64,000 nt of DNA from Lutraria lutraria. Taxonomy: Eukaryota > Mollusca > Bivalvia > Venerida > Mactridae. The stretch is from the NCBI GenBank assembly GCA_964023205.1, contig OZ026837.1, positions 15,353,479-15,417,478 of the forward strand, written 5' to 3'. Below the pieces are notes generated by a model. The model saw only the letters and a list, made by a program, of their open reading frames with translations, made no database searches and was not told where the DNA came from. The position numbers and the translations under genes were made by a program. Position 1 is the stretch's first letter. Each line of letters begins with the position of its first letter. Shown piece after piece: positions 45,352 through 55,041 of this stretch.

Positions 45352-45826
45352 CCTTGGGATTTCAATGTTATACCCACCGTTTATAAGGACACCCCAGTCA
45401 TAAAAATACCAACAATCGAGCATCCAATATATGTATTGGACCAACTTTCGTCCACACGAGCCCAATGACCAAATCTTACTGAGCTTTCCTCTATCGAATT
45501 GGAGATAATCTCTCAGAACCAGAGCAAAAGAACCTGACTGTGCTGATGAAGAAGCGGTCTTTATAGTAGCTATTGAGAACTGCTTGCCAACGCAACTCAT
45601 GTACTGTGTACATGGAAGACAACACAGGAATATCTATTAAAGGTAGGCATGAAAACTAATAGACAAGACGATTTTCGATAAGGATGGTGTTGTGAACTCC
45701 TTGGTCAATGCCCCTGTTCCAGGCTTGTTTGAAATGATGAATCTTCAAGAGCAAAAACAAATCCTAAAAGAACGACAAATGATAAGGGATCGAAATGTCC
45801 CAACTAAAGAACATGACCTACACTAA
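45352..45826 (+). pseudogene. Broken coding-like segment, family unknown
   Basis: Three plus-strand pieces read like protein. The first (45352-45465) contains YKDTPVIKIPTIEHPIYVLD and ends at TGA. The second (45524-45637) contains PDCADEEAVFIVAIENCLPT and ends at TAA. The third (45653-45823) contains VVNSLVNAPVPGLFEMMNLQ and a charged tail ending KEHDLH before a TAA. The second and third are in the same frame, separated only by stops, while the first is one frame off. Such an order suggests a retrocopy or transposon gene broken by point mutations and an indel. I do not recognise the family. The opposite strand has a 112-codon open frame (45262-45600), so the strand choice is itself an inference. 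Confidence 0.3.
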
Positions 45827-45996
45827 CTACATGTACCAGGCTACATCTATAAACAAAGCAGGCGTAATTAATACTCTCGCAAAATCATTTGATATAGATT
45901 AATGTATTCATATATTTGCATGTATTATGCATTTGTCTAATTAATTTCAAGCAGAAAGAAAACAGATAAATGCATCGCTGATTCTTTTAGATAATA

Positions 45997-46160
45997 CGAA
46001 TCGAGAGAAAAAGTACGATTTGACTTGGGACGAACCAGAGAAAAAAGGACGATTTGACTTGGAGCGAATGCCAGAAAAAAGTACGAATTGACTTAGGTCG
46101 AATTCGATGAACAAGTACGAATTGACTTGGGACGAATCGAAAGATAAAGCACGCATTGGG
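45997..46160 (-). repeat. 34-bp minisatellite, about 4.8 units
   Basis: Units start at 45997, 46031, 46065, 46099 and 46133. The consensus is CGAATCGAGAGAAAAAGTAC followed by GAATTGACTTGGGA. It is the reverse complement of the array at 62729-63011, with the same 34-bp period. The 69-codon frame over it is a repeat artefact. Confidence 0.85.
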
Positions 46161-46240
46161 GGACGTGGGTACGTGGATTCATGATCGTGCGGCCATATAC
46201 ACGCATCACGATAGTACGAGTATTTTGTTTCTCATTACAG

Positions 46241-46401
46241 GAACGTTTGCTCATGCATCTCAACTACATAGTCACAGAAGACTAGAAGACGGATATTTGA
46301 AATTAATCAAAAGCAATCCCTGTGACATGCAGGAAAGTCAATGCGCTGTATACCATTTACTGATTAACATTGCTATGTTGACACATTCCACCTTCTATTA
46401 A
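46241..46401 (+). CDS. Weak terminal-exon candidate
   Basis: A strong-looking acceptor, TTTTGTTTCTCATTACAG, ends at 46240. One frame then reads 52 codons (TFAHASQLHSHRRLEDGYLK onward) to a TAA at 46399-46401. Composition is mixed and includes several histidines. The later part (HLLINIAMLTHSTFY) looks like AT-rich noise. No domain recognised and no upstream exon identified. It may be only a chance acceptor followed by an open frame. Confidence 0.15.
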
Positions 46402-47017
46402 TATAACCACTTTATAGCCTGTGGAAGACTTTAAATGTGCATATTAAATATATCCATGTGTATTAATTTCAATTCAATATGACAAAATCCAGAATTGCTA
46501 CACCTTCATGCAATTTGAATAATACAACAGGACAAATGTTGTTTTACTGTCTAGACTTGCAATATAACATGTAACTGAGATATTAAAAATTCAAGGTGCA
46601 ACACGACGTATTTTAACATTTCAGTGTGTTCCCCCAGGCCATAACAAGCAACTATACAATCATAACAGTTCTCATGCAGTTTGTCATATGTTCTGTTCTG
46701 TAAACAAAATATAATAAAACGTATTTCAAACAATTTATATGATCATTACCTTTGTTTCACGTGCTTAAAAGATAAAACATTTAAATTATATTTAATTTTT
46801 AATAGTAATTTGTTATCAATGAAGTGCAGAAGATGTATACATACGAATCTAAAAAGTAACACGTGTAACAGTAAACTGTTTGCGTGAAACACAGTGGACC
46901 GTAGCTATGGAAAGGGTTTAGTTCTCAAAATCAATCTTTATCAGATTAATATATCCTACACTTTGTAATTTAAATCTAGCAGTATAAAGGGAAGATATAA
47001 CGTAATAACAACATATA
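46402..47017. other. Unassigned AT-rich sequence
   Basis: Nothing recognised. Confidence 0.4.
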
Positions 47018-47223
47018 ACGTATTTTCATTTATTTTCGTTGGGCTCAATTTCGTGGTTTTTACTAAAATGGCTTTTTTCGTGGGGACAAAAATTCATGGT
47101 TTTCGATTTTTGAAAAGAAAGCCTTATCTCTGCATTAAAATTTGTGGGGATTTGATTTCGTGGATGAGTCTACCTACGAAATCCACGAAATTAAAACCCC
47201 AACGAAAATGAATGATTCCACAG
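47018..47223 (+). mobile_element. MITE family D, copy 3
   Basis: ATTTTCATTTATTTTCGTTG to GATTCCACAGT, nearly the same as 5768-5973 along its length, including GAAATCCACGAAATTAAAAC. The left end has lost the CTG of ACTGTA. Confidence 0.8.
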
Positions 47224-47282
47224 TAATTAATAATTTGACATTAGAGAATACCACAAAATGGACTCGAAACTAAACAAATCAA

Positions 47283-47550
47283 GGTTAAACACATGATGCC
47301 CTTGACTGATAATTATGATGTTACCTATTCGATCTGTGATATATACGGTTAAACACATGATGCCCTTGACAGATAATTATGATGTTACATATTCGATCTG
47401 TGACATATACGGTTAAACACATGATGCCCTTGACAGATAATTATGATGTTACATATTCGATCTGTGACATATACGGTTAAACACATGATGCCCTTGACAG
47501 ATAATTATGATGTTACATATTCGATCTGTGACATATACGGTTCAACACGT
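47283..47550 (+). repeat. 64-bp minisatellite, four units plus a partial
   Basis: Units start at 47283, 47347, 47411 and 47475, with a partial at 47539. The unit begins GGTTAAACACATGATGCCCT and includes GATAATTATGATGTTACATA. Units 2 to 4 look identical by eye, while unit 1 has about three differences. This pattern means recent expansion from one edge. Confidence 0.92.
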
Positions 47551-47654
47551 GTTCCTCCTCTTGTCTTTGCTTCTAGTTTTCCAACTTCGAGTTCCTTAAG
47601 GATTCTATTGTTGTATACCTGACTTAACTGACACTGTTACCGTTACTGGTATCC

Positions 47655-47784
47655 TTCAACAATAGCATGATTTCCCCCACTACACGATTTAAGTATTAAT
47701 TTAACCTCTTTAGATCAAGAATCTCTACAACAACAACATAATCTTACTTCTCACGAAGGGTGTTGCTTTGGAGAGGTTGCACTG
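47655..47784 (-). mobile_element. MITE family A, partly decayed copy
   Basis: CCTTCAACAATAGCATGATT, AATTTAACCTCTTTAGATCA and GGTGTTGCTTTGGAGAGGTT, ending GCACTG then TA. The left terminus is not recognisable. Confidence 0.65.
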
Positions 47785-48104
47785 TATATACCATAACAAA
47801 CGTGCACAGGACAAAACAATATAAAACCAAGTGATAGTTCAAGCCTAGCTTTGCACTAAGTCCGCCAACAACTCATTTGTGTTTTTTCGACCAAGTTTTG
47901 TCAGGGCTTAGCGCTTCAACTAATTCGCTGAAAGTTCAACATAATAAAAACACATTACAGAATCTTCAGTTGAAATCAATTAGCACACGAGCACTTTTAA
48001 TCTTGTCTGAAGGCTCTCCAAATGTACGTTTTCTGTCTGTATTCTATACGTGTTATTTTCTACATTTTCATATCATTTCCATTCAATATACTTGATACGT
48101 TTGT
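47785..48104. other. Unassigned AT-rich sequence
   Basis: Nothing recognised. Confidence 0.35.
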
Positions 48105-48660
48105 ACTAGACCACGGTCGCGGTTGGTTAATGCACTGGACTTGTTACCCGGGGTCCAGGTCCGAATCAGGTCGCGGCAGGTCATATCCTTCTTTGAAATT
48201 TTGACAAACATATGCCGATTTTTTTCCTTAAAGGGGCATACCCTACAACTGACAAACATTCTGTGAAAGTGTAAAAATGTGCTAGATGTATATGTAAAAC
48301 AGTATATAAAGGATAATTGCAGGAAGAACATGGGTAATAAAATGACTAGTTTAGGTACTAGCCGCAAAAAACATAGCTATGAATAATAAATCACTTCCAC
48401 CCAAAAATTTCCATGACTAAATGTATGTGTCACAAATACATAATTTTTATGATTTTATTTTTAATTGGATGATTTTTTGGCTGAAACTTTCTTCGTGGGC
48501 GTTTTTTCTTTACAAGCTTCTAATTTATCATCATTTTGCTTTAATTCTAAATGCACCAAGTTGTAGGGTATGCCCCTTTAAGTAGAGAAGTTGCCGGCTA
48601 CTTATGGAAGGGTAAGTTAGCACTGGTTTTGACACAGTCAACGAAAACTGGATAGGTGAA
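48105..48660 (+). mobile_element. SINE family 4, interrupted by a TTAA MITE
   Basis: Head GACCACGGTCGCGGTTGGTT, box B-like GTCCGAATCAGGTCGCGGCA, then GGTCATATCCTTCTTTG. After the inserted element at 48232-48577 it resumes with GAGAAGTTGCCGGCTACTTA and GGTAAGTTAGCACTGG. The same order without interruption is seen in reverse at 63096-63296 (GTGGAGAAGTTGCCGGTTTA, GGTAAGTTAGTACTGCGGG), which confirms the join. Confidence 0.75.
48232..48577. mobile_element. TTAA-flanked MITE family J, nested in a SINE
   Basis: 346 bp. Inverted ends AGGGGCATACCCTACAACT and AGTTGTAGGGTATGCCCCT, at least 19 bp and perfect, with TTAA directly outside each (48228-48231 and 48578-48581). The interior is AT-rich with no ORF. 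It is inserted in SINE family 4, so it is younger than that SINE copy. Single copy in the window. Confidence 0.88.
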
Positions 48661-49764
48661 CCGGCCGCCGTATATAAATGAAATATTGTTTAGAAACGGC
48701 GATAAATCTACTGAAACAAACAATATAGACACGTGTATATTCGATCCTGTTATTTCGATCGATTTCAATTAATGTCATCAAAATGCAGCGGTAAATAGGC
48801 ATCCTTGAAATACATAACATCTTCAATGAAGCGGAAGATACAGTGACGGTTATCTTCAGAGACATCGACGTGCAAAATGTTGATAGGATAATGAAACTTC
48901 CGGTCGACCATTGTCAGCGTCTGTCAGAGAAATTATTTACAAGGTACTATAAAAACATGCAGTATGTTCTCAGGTAATTTCCGGTATTTTCTTAACATGC
49001 TGTTGAGGTAAACGATAACACGGACAATGTTGTAGGACGGTGTTGACTGGAGTTTACGATTCTCAGCGTTAAAGGTTAATAGATTAATGGCGGAATGAAA
49101 TGATTAATAGCGGATATTCAAGGTCCTGCTCATTGTCTGGTCTTAAAAGCCCGTCAATGCGAATGAACTTAAGTTTCAATAAAAACATTGCAAGGATATA
49201 AATAAACATACTTAGTAAACAGTTGATTTTTTTTCTAAAGTTGACGTCACTTATTTCGCTTCGTATTATTCATTATTTCCGTTTGCTGTTGGTTGTTGCC
49301 GCTTTTATTGTATACGTTCATAACTTCATTTTTGCATTCCCAGCGGAGATAAGGGTGGGGTTGGATTCTCAAACTGGCTAACCCCGCCCCTGCCCCGTCC
49401 CCCGTAACTCTGTAATTTTGCTGTTGTGTATAGTTAGATGGTTGGGCGACACTTGGAAGGTAGTATTTTAGAGGAAGGGTGTTATTTATTGTATGTGTTA
49501 ATTTCTATGTGTCATCTTTTATCCTTATGACGAAGCATTATCGTATTATTGGAGTAAACGTTTGGTTGAAATATCGTCAACAAGTGCAATAATTTGTTTC
49601 AAGGCGCCTGATCGACTTCCGTACTAAATGAAATAAAGCAGTCTTACGAGTCTCCTGACTGAATGGATATACACATGTACATGTAGATCATCTTTATATA
49701 TAGAATATCAATATCTGAACCAGTAATACAAAATTTCAAAGAATATTACCCGTTCTCAGACTTT
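48661..49764. other. Unassigned sequence
   Basis: A short GC-rich patch (ACCCCGCCCCTGCCCCGTCC at 49381) includes a GC-box-like CCCCGCCCC. No gene is recognised. Confidence 0.4.
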
Positions 49765-49986
49765 TTATGTTGTCCCTTTTGCGTTATTCATTCGGCAAGC
49801 TGGGCATAAAGCCATCAGTGAATTCTTCAGGTAGCAGGTTGGGTTTTTGAAAGCGTTATGATGCTCTTTGATGTTCCAATGCTGATAAACGTGTGAAAGC
49901 TGTCCTATGTTTTCGGCAGGACAATACGAACAAGATATTCCCTCTGCCCTCAACCCGCTTCCCCAGCTCTTCCCATCTTTTCCCAT
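49765..49986 (-). CDS. Small cysteine/histidine-rich open frame, possible zinc-binding piece
   Basis: A 73-codon frame with ordered metal-ligand-like residues: C19-x2-C22, H32-x3-H36, H42-H43, C51 and C61-x2-C64. The stretches ISCSYCPAENIGQLSHVYQH and CYLKNSLMALCPACRMNN look protein-like. The spacing does not match a C2H2 or RING consensus that I can name. It could be an exon or a relic of a larger zinc-binding protein, either transposon or host. No promoter or partner exon is identified; the opening residues (MGKDGKSWGSG) read like low-complexity sequence, so the real start may be later or upstream by splicing. Confidence 0.3.
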   Translation of the reverse strand: MGKDGKSWGSGLRAEGISCSYCPAENIGQLSHVYQHWNIKEHHNAFKNPTCYLKNSLMALCPACRMNNAKGTT

Positions 49987-50471
49987 CCCTGTCTTATAGT
50001 TATCTATTCTTTATGAACTATTCCTGAAGATTACAAAAAGAGTTCAAGAAAAGTTCATGTTTTTATGGATTCCATTTTAAGATACAGTTGCGGCTAACAT
50101 TTAGACTTGTGGTCTTTGAGAGTTACAAAATGTATATACAGTACAACCAATGTGTACACTACGGTAGCGCTCTGCACTGACCTGTGTTCTTCTGCTCGGG
50201 ACATTATGGGTATTTACAGGAACTACTTACAAAATGGAAGTTATAAACAATAACATAACGTGACGTGAGAATAGTAATGGTCTAACGTATTCATTCTACA
50301 TAACTAAACACATTTTATTAATAACATACAACCGATATGGTTGTTTTGACATTTTTTATCCTTCCGCGTAACTATATTTTAGCGTATGTATAACTATCTA
50401 AATGTGGATAGTAACCAGTTCTATGTATAGAGGTTAGACAAACGTAGTGACGTCACGCTATGTATAGAACG
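49987..50471. other. Unassigned AT-rich sequence
   Basis: Nothing recognised. Confidence 0.4.
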
Positions 50472-50649
50472 CAGTACAACCTCTCCGACGCAACACCCTT
50501 TGGGAGTTTCACAATTATGTTGCTGTAGAGAGGTTGTTGCTTTAGAGAGGTTAAATTAATAGTTAAATCGTGTAGTGGGAAAAAACATGATGTTGTTGAA
50601 GGAAGGAGGATGTTGCTTTACAGAGGGCCACTCAGGAGCGGTTGCACTG
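50472..50649 (+). mobile_element. MITE family A copy
   Basis: 178 bp, CAGTACAACCTCTCCGACGC to GGAGCGGTTGCACTG followed by TA. Contains GTTGTTGCTTTAGAGAGGTT and GAAGGAAGGAGGATGTTGCT. The left TA is mutated to CG. Confidence 0.78.
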
Positions 50650-50651
50650 TA

Positions 50652-51488
50652 CATGATTATTTAAAATGCTGTTGTGAAAAAAAATGGAATAACTTGAGCA
50701 TTCATTTGATCTTGAAACTTGTACAATTTTCTCCGCATGACGCAAATTGACTTGTAACAGTTTTGTGATAAACATAACAATCAAAACACTGACACTGAAT
50801 TAATATTTCCATTTACTGGTCGTGTATCGATTGTTAAACCTAACTACTATTTAATGGATGTTTCCTGAGTATCAGATGAAGACTTGCGCGTATTGTTTGA
50901 ATGGTGAAGTCGTGGGAGGTGTGCGTATTATACTATCAGATGACGTTAGTAGTCTGTGTATATTTTAGGAGCGTAGTATAGCAATAAACTTGACTTACCG
51001 TACCAAGCCTGTTCAAGGAATGACGGCATCACCTCAATTAATCCACATACCGTCCAGGATTGTCTTACCCGTTTTATTGATTGATTTATATATTTGATTA
51101 AGACATTGAAGCAAGTGTGTCCATTTTATAGTTCAATAGATAAAATGTGTGTTTGCTTGTCCGGACTTTGAACTGATTTAGAATTAGACCAATGTTTCTG
51201 TGTTTTGTTAAAATTATTTTGACGACTACATTAATGAAAAACAAGGTTAATGTTGAAGTGATACATGTATTTATTCTCATGAATATGCATAAAATGTCAC
51301 AGAATTTAATATTGATTAAACAACGTGCTCAATTAACAGCGGTATTTGTATAGCATGAAGTCATAAAATGAAATAACTACATGTACGTTTGATAACATCC
51401 AGGCATTTTAAAAACTGCAAGCCCCCCATCCAGTAATGGCTTAAAACCTCCATAGATGAATATATCGGAGAATATACTGACGGTGGAT
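50652..51488. other. Unassigned AT-rich sequence
   Basis: Nothing recognised. Confidence 0.4.
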
Positions 51489-51732
51489 ATTTATTTATTT
51501 ATTCGTTCGTTCGTTCGTTTATTTATTTATTTATTTTATCCGTTGCTTAATGGCCCAGTGGACAGCTATGGTCATTCACAGCCACCACGGAGATGGGAGC
51601 TAAGATACATAACTAATTGAAACCAGGCATTTATATCCAGCAGAGAAATTCGAAAGGCGGAGCCGAAAATCAAACCCACAACATCTTGTTTAGTAGTCCA
51701 GCGCGTTACCAATCGACCAACGATCACACACT
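51489..51732 (-). mobile_element. tRNA-derived SINE family 6 with tetranucleotide tail
   Basis: Minus strand: GATCGTTGGTCGATTGGTAA (box A-like), then GTTGTGGGTTTGATTTTCGG (box B-like). The body ends at a tail of AAAT, GAAC and AAAT tetranucleotide runs (plus strand TTTATTTATTTATTCGTTCG). The tail of simple repeats fits a SINE 3' end. Single copy in this window. Confidence 0.65.
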
Positions 51733-52135
51733 CTATCTTAATTAAGCATTACATGTAATTGACACATATGGTGATATGAAATGTTAGGTTGTTTTACGGA
51801 GAACTTCATGTTGCGACAACAGGGTCACTTACGTGCGTTAATATTAGCAGAATCCCCGGATGAATGTTAATAAAATGGACTCCTAATCATAATTCAAAAC
51901 TGCAATAATATTAACCCTTGAACCAAGTACGTCGTTACCATGGAGTCTCTATGGACCACGTGCGTGTCATAAATACATTTCTGATGTTTTTGATACGTTT
52001 TTACCTGTTGGCGTTTTAAGAGCTTCATCGGTGGAATATTTTGTCGCGGTGTCATTGATCCTGAGCGATTAATCAAATTGCTTTTTGATGATGAATGCAG
52101 CCAACCTGTCCACTTTTTGCACTGTTTTTGATCTC
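51733..52135. other. Unassigned AT-rich sequence
   Basis: Nothing recognised. Confidence 0.4.
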
Positions 52136-52645
52136 AAATCTCGCGAGATTTGGCGACTTTCAATGGAACCGATGAATACATGTGTAACGAATTTTTACCG
52201 CTTGCTAAATCGTCCCCACTTTGTAACGATGATTCTATTATGGCGCGCTATAATTTGTTGATGACGCGATGACACTGAGTTGTGTGTACCAGTCAGATGT
52301 AATTTACATCAATTCAAAATACAATTAATGCAGACGACATCCACAGGGGACGCTTCTGACTAAAACAAGCCTCCTGAAATATGAATAACTGGTGATGATG
52401 ATGATGCAGACAGAACGGTACGAATATTGACCGCCTGTTTGGCGCATGCGCACTCGTATTTTTTCGTTCATTGTATCATATCTTGATACGAACCACTTTA
52501 TGAGCCCCTACATATATCAGTGAATTACATAAACCTAAGATCATATGAGGCCCTCGTAGGTAGCAAATGCAGTCGAGTTCTGAAATTGCTTGTCGCATCT
52601 TTGATGATTTCATTAAGACGTTCATTTTAACGAAAATGGCGGTCT
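52136..52645. promoter_or_regulatory. Candidate housekeeping-type promoter region
   Basis: Three promoter-associated motifs lie within 510 bp: the palindrome TCTCGCGAGA (52139-52148, inside AAATCTCGCGAGATTT), the NRF1-like GGCGCATGCGCA (52441-52452), and the YY1-like AAAATGGCGG (52633-52642). CpG dinucleotides are denser here (GGCGCGCTATAA, GATGACGCGATGAC) than in the AT-rich flanks. In animals TCTCGCGAGA is known as a target of BANP and similar factors, and NRF1 and YY1 sites mark TATA-less promoters. The YY1 motif holds an ATGGCGG that would begin a short peptide stopping at TAA; a GGTAAC donor lies just before that stop. No downstream exon is recognised. Confidence 0.4.
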
Positions 52646-53011
52646 TCTCCTTTTGGTAACCGTTTGTATCTGGAGATTAACCATCCAAGTCCTGTTCCAT
52701 ACTAAGTTCAAATCAACAGTACTAGCTTGCACATCTGATTCCAACGAACAAACTGTCCATTGTTGGTAAAACAGGTAAAAGTGAACAGAGTTAAAGCTTT
52801 ATGTCGGATGAACGGACCCACATACAAACATACAAACTAACAAATTAAGAATAAGACTGACTGAATATTCTACAAAAAAGCTAACCGTCCATTTTATAAA
52901 CGTTGTAAGTCATTTTTCAGAAAGAACCATTCATTTATGATATGGTATTAATTCACTAGTGTATTATGAAATAACCCGCGACTCATTGAATGTTCAGTTA
53001 TATGTTTTGAT
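52646..53011. other. Unassigned sequence
   Basis: Nothing recognised downstream of the candidate promoter. Confidence 0.35.
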
Positions 53012-53049
53012 AAAGACCTATACATACATGTATGTATGTATAGGTCTTT
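53012..53049. repeat. Near-perfect 38-bp palindrome
   Basis: AAAGACCTATACATACAT (18 bp), then GT, then its exact reverse complement. It holds a (CATA)n-like centre. It would extrude as a cruciform or fold as an RNA hairpin with almost no loop. Confidence 0.85.
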
Positions 53050-54768
53050 GGTTTTGAGTCAAATGTAATAGTTAGCATTTTACCGTCACGTTAATGGACG
53101 TAAACTGTATCTTTTGGATGACAAGAAGTATTTGAGGAAAACCAGACTCCATGCCAATATAATGAAGTTAAAGGTCGCCGTAATCTTAAGGCCGCCAAAG
53201 TTATACTATTATTGGCTTCGTATTCGACAGACCCATCTTTGTTTGTATAATGTACCAACAAATTGTTCCCTTGGGAGCTTTGATAGCCTCAATGTTTAAT
53301 GAACTAATGTAACAATAATTATATCAATATTTGTAACAAATGGTCAATTTAGTTATAAGCAGTCATGTGCCTTCTTTACCACAGATCAATACCCAATGAT
53401 GTTTGGCTTAGGGCGGTAAATAAATAGATGCTAGCTCTGTGCGTTAAGTAAAGAGATAATGTGTTTCCGAAAGCCGTAGTTTCGCAAACGTGTCTTATTC
53501 GAAAATTTGTTGAAAGCGTGGGACGACAAGGTGCGACGGAGGAGGTATTTGTAAGAACAAAAGGATACTTTCTCATAAGACTTGTCGGACTAAGACAGTA
53601 CGCTCTGATTAAAGTTTAGCTGAAATACTAGAAAGTGAAAAAGAAAACATATCTAAAAGAACCTGTACGGAATTATAGTTTTAGCGTTACCAGTTTCGCT
53701 CCGTTCTTTCAAACAAGAAAAAACGGCACTCGAAGCATGACGCAGACAAAGAACGTTTGATTAAGGAATCATCTACTTACATGAATTAATTCAAAAACAG
53801 TAAATTCGGAACTGTACAAGCGTATGCATACTTTTGAATAAACTGTTTTTGAAGCTTAAAATTTGGAGTGTGTAACTGCATTGCAATAAGGTAAAATATA
53901 AAGAAACTTTTACATCATATATTCGTTACCTGTAGATCTCATCAAGTTTACATGTCAAGTTCAGAACCTGATAATGGAAATTTCTTTGATTTTTTTAATA
54001 GGGGTGGATTAAGATTTAGTCTAGTCAGGTTACATATCATTTGTATCGTTGTGGTACTAGAATGGCATTACACAAACATCGCGCACGAACCGAGTAAAAC
54101 TTCCATATTATCGGTCTCCGAGCTCAAATCTCATATCTTAAATTAATTATAATCAAAGACATATTTGATATATTTAGTTTGAGAGCATTACTTGATATGA
54201 ATATGTAAATTTAAACACCAATCAGCTCTGTCTTTTCAACCATAATACTTTGAGAATGGAATTGAGATTTGAGCTCAGAGACTGTTCTCAAGTTCTATAA
54301 CATCGGGGCCTTGAGTGAACTTATCAAAATGTGTCGTCTGTTGAAGAGCTTGAAGGGAGAATAAAACGTGAATCGATAGATTTTAAATCAACGTTGTCAT
54401 AAAAGTGGAAATGTTATTTGAATAATTAACTGCCTTGGTTGAAATATATGTTTCTTTGTCTTTTTTTGTATGATTGAAAGAATTGCCGATCACATGAAAT
54501 AATGTTTCTATCGTTCACTGAAGACTCGAAACAAATGCTAGAACTATTCATGAACTGTGCAAGAACAGTCCAAGAAAAGTTCTTGATTTCATGTAATCCT
54601 TTCGAAGGATTTCTGTTGAAAAAAAACATAGTTGACACAGACATTTTTTTTCGCATTCTGTGTTTATCATTTGTGATCAATTTCGTTGCTAATTTGAAAA
54701 CTACAGTCAAGTTCCATCATATATGGAATCGCACTAGATTTTCCATTGCGCGTATCAAATGCATTAGA
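53050..54768. other. Unassigned AT-rich sequence
   Basis: About 1.7 kb. Overlapping frames of 94 codons (minus, 54426-54710) and 102 codons (plus, 54502-54810) lie at its end. The latter runs into the SINE, and neither shows a recognisable domain. Confidence 0.4.
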
Positions 54769-55041
54769 GCCCGCCCGGTAAGCTCAGTGGTAAAAACGTT
54801 GGTCTACTGATCAAGAAGTTGTGACTTTGAACCCCGGGCGAGGCTTACACTGCCCGTAACAAGTTTGACTGAAGATATTACATCCTATGTTAAAATGTAC
54901 TCCACCTCTGAATTATGTGGGGTAGCTTGGCAGTAGCTTGCGGATAGAATCTGGTTAGTACTGGTTAGGATAAGTACCCGCCACAATATGACTGAAATAA
55001 TGTTGAAAATGTCGTTAAACCCGATGCAATAAATAAATCAA
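54769..55041 (+). mobile_element. tRNA-derived SINE family 1, full-length copy
   Basis: Head GCCCGCCCGGTAAGCTCAGT, box B GTGACTTTGAACCCCGGGCG, body ATTACATCCTATGTTAAAAT, CCACCTCTGAATTATGTGGG, GGTTAGTACTGGTTAGGATA. The 3' end is GTTGAAAATGTCGTTAAACC then CGATGCAATAAATAAATC. It is the reference copy for the family in this window. Confidence 0.88.

Noticed and set aside
45262..45600. 112-codon minus-strand frame
   Set aside because: Overlaps plus-strand pieces that look more protein-like. No domain is recognised, so it was not called as a gene, though the strand choice remains open.
45947..46156. 69-codon frame with similar repeated peptides
   Set aside because: Translation of the inverted copy of the same minisatellite.
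47283..47550. CRISPR-like array
   Set aside because: Units are head-to-tail without distinct spacers in an evidently eukaryotic sequence; this is a minisatellite.
54426..54810. Overlapping 94- and 102-codon frames on opposite strands
   Set aside because: The plus frame ends inside a SINE. Neither shows domains.
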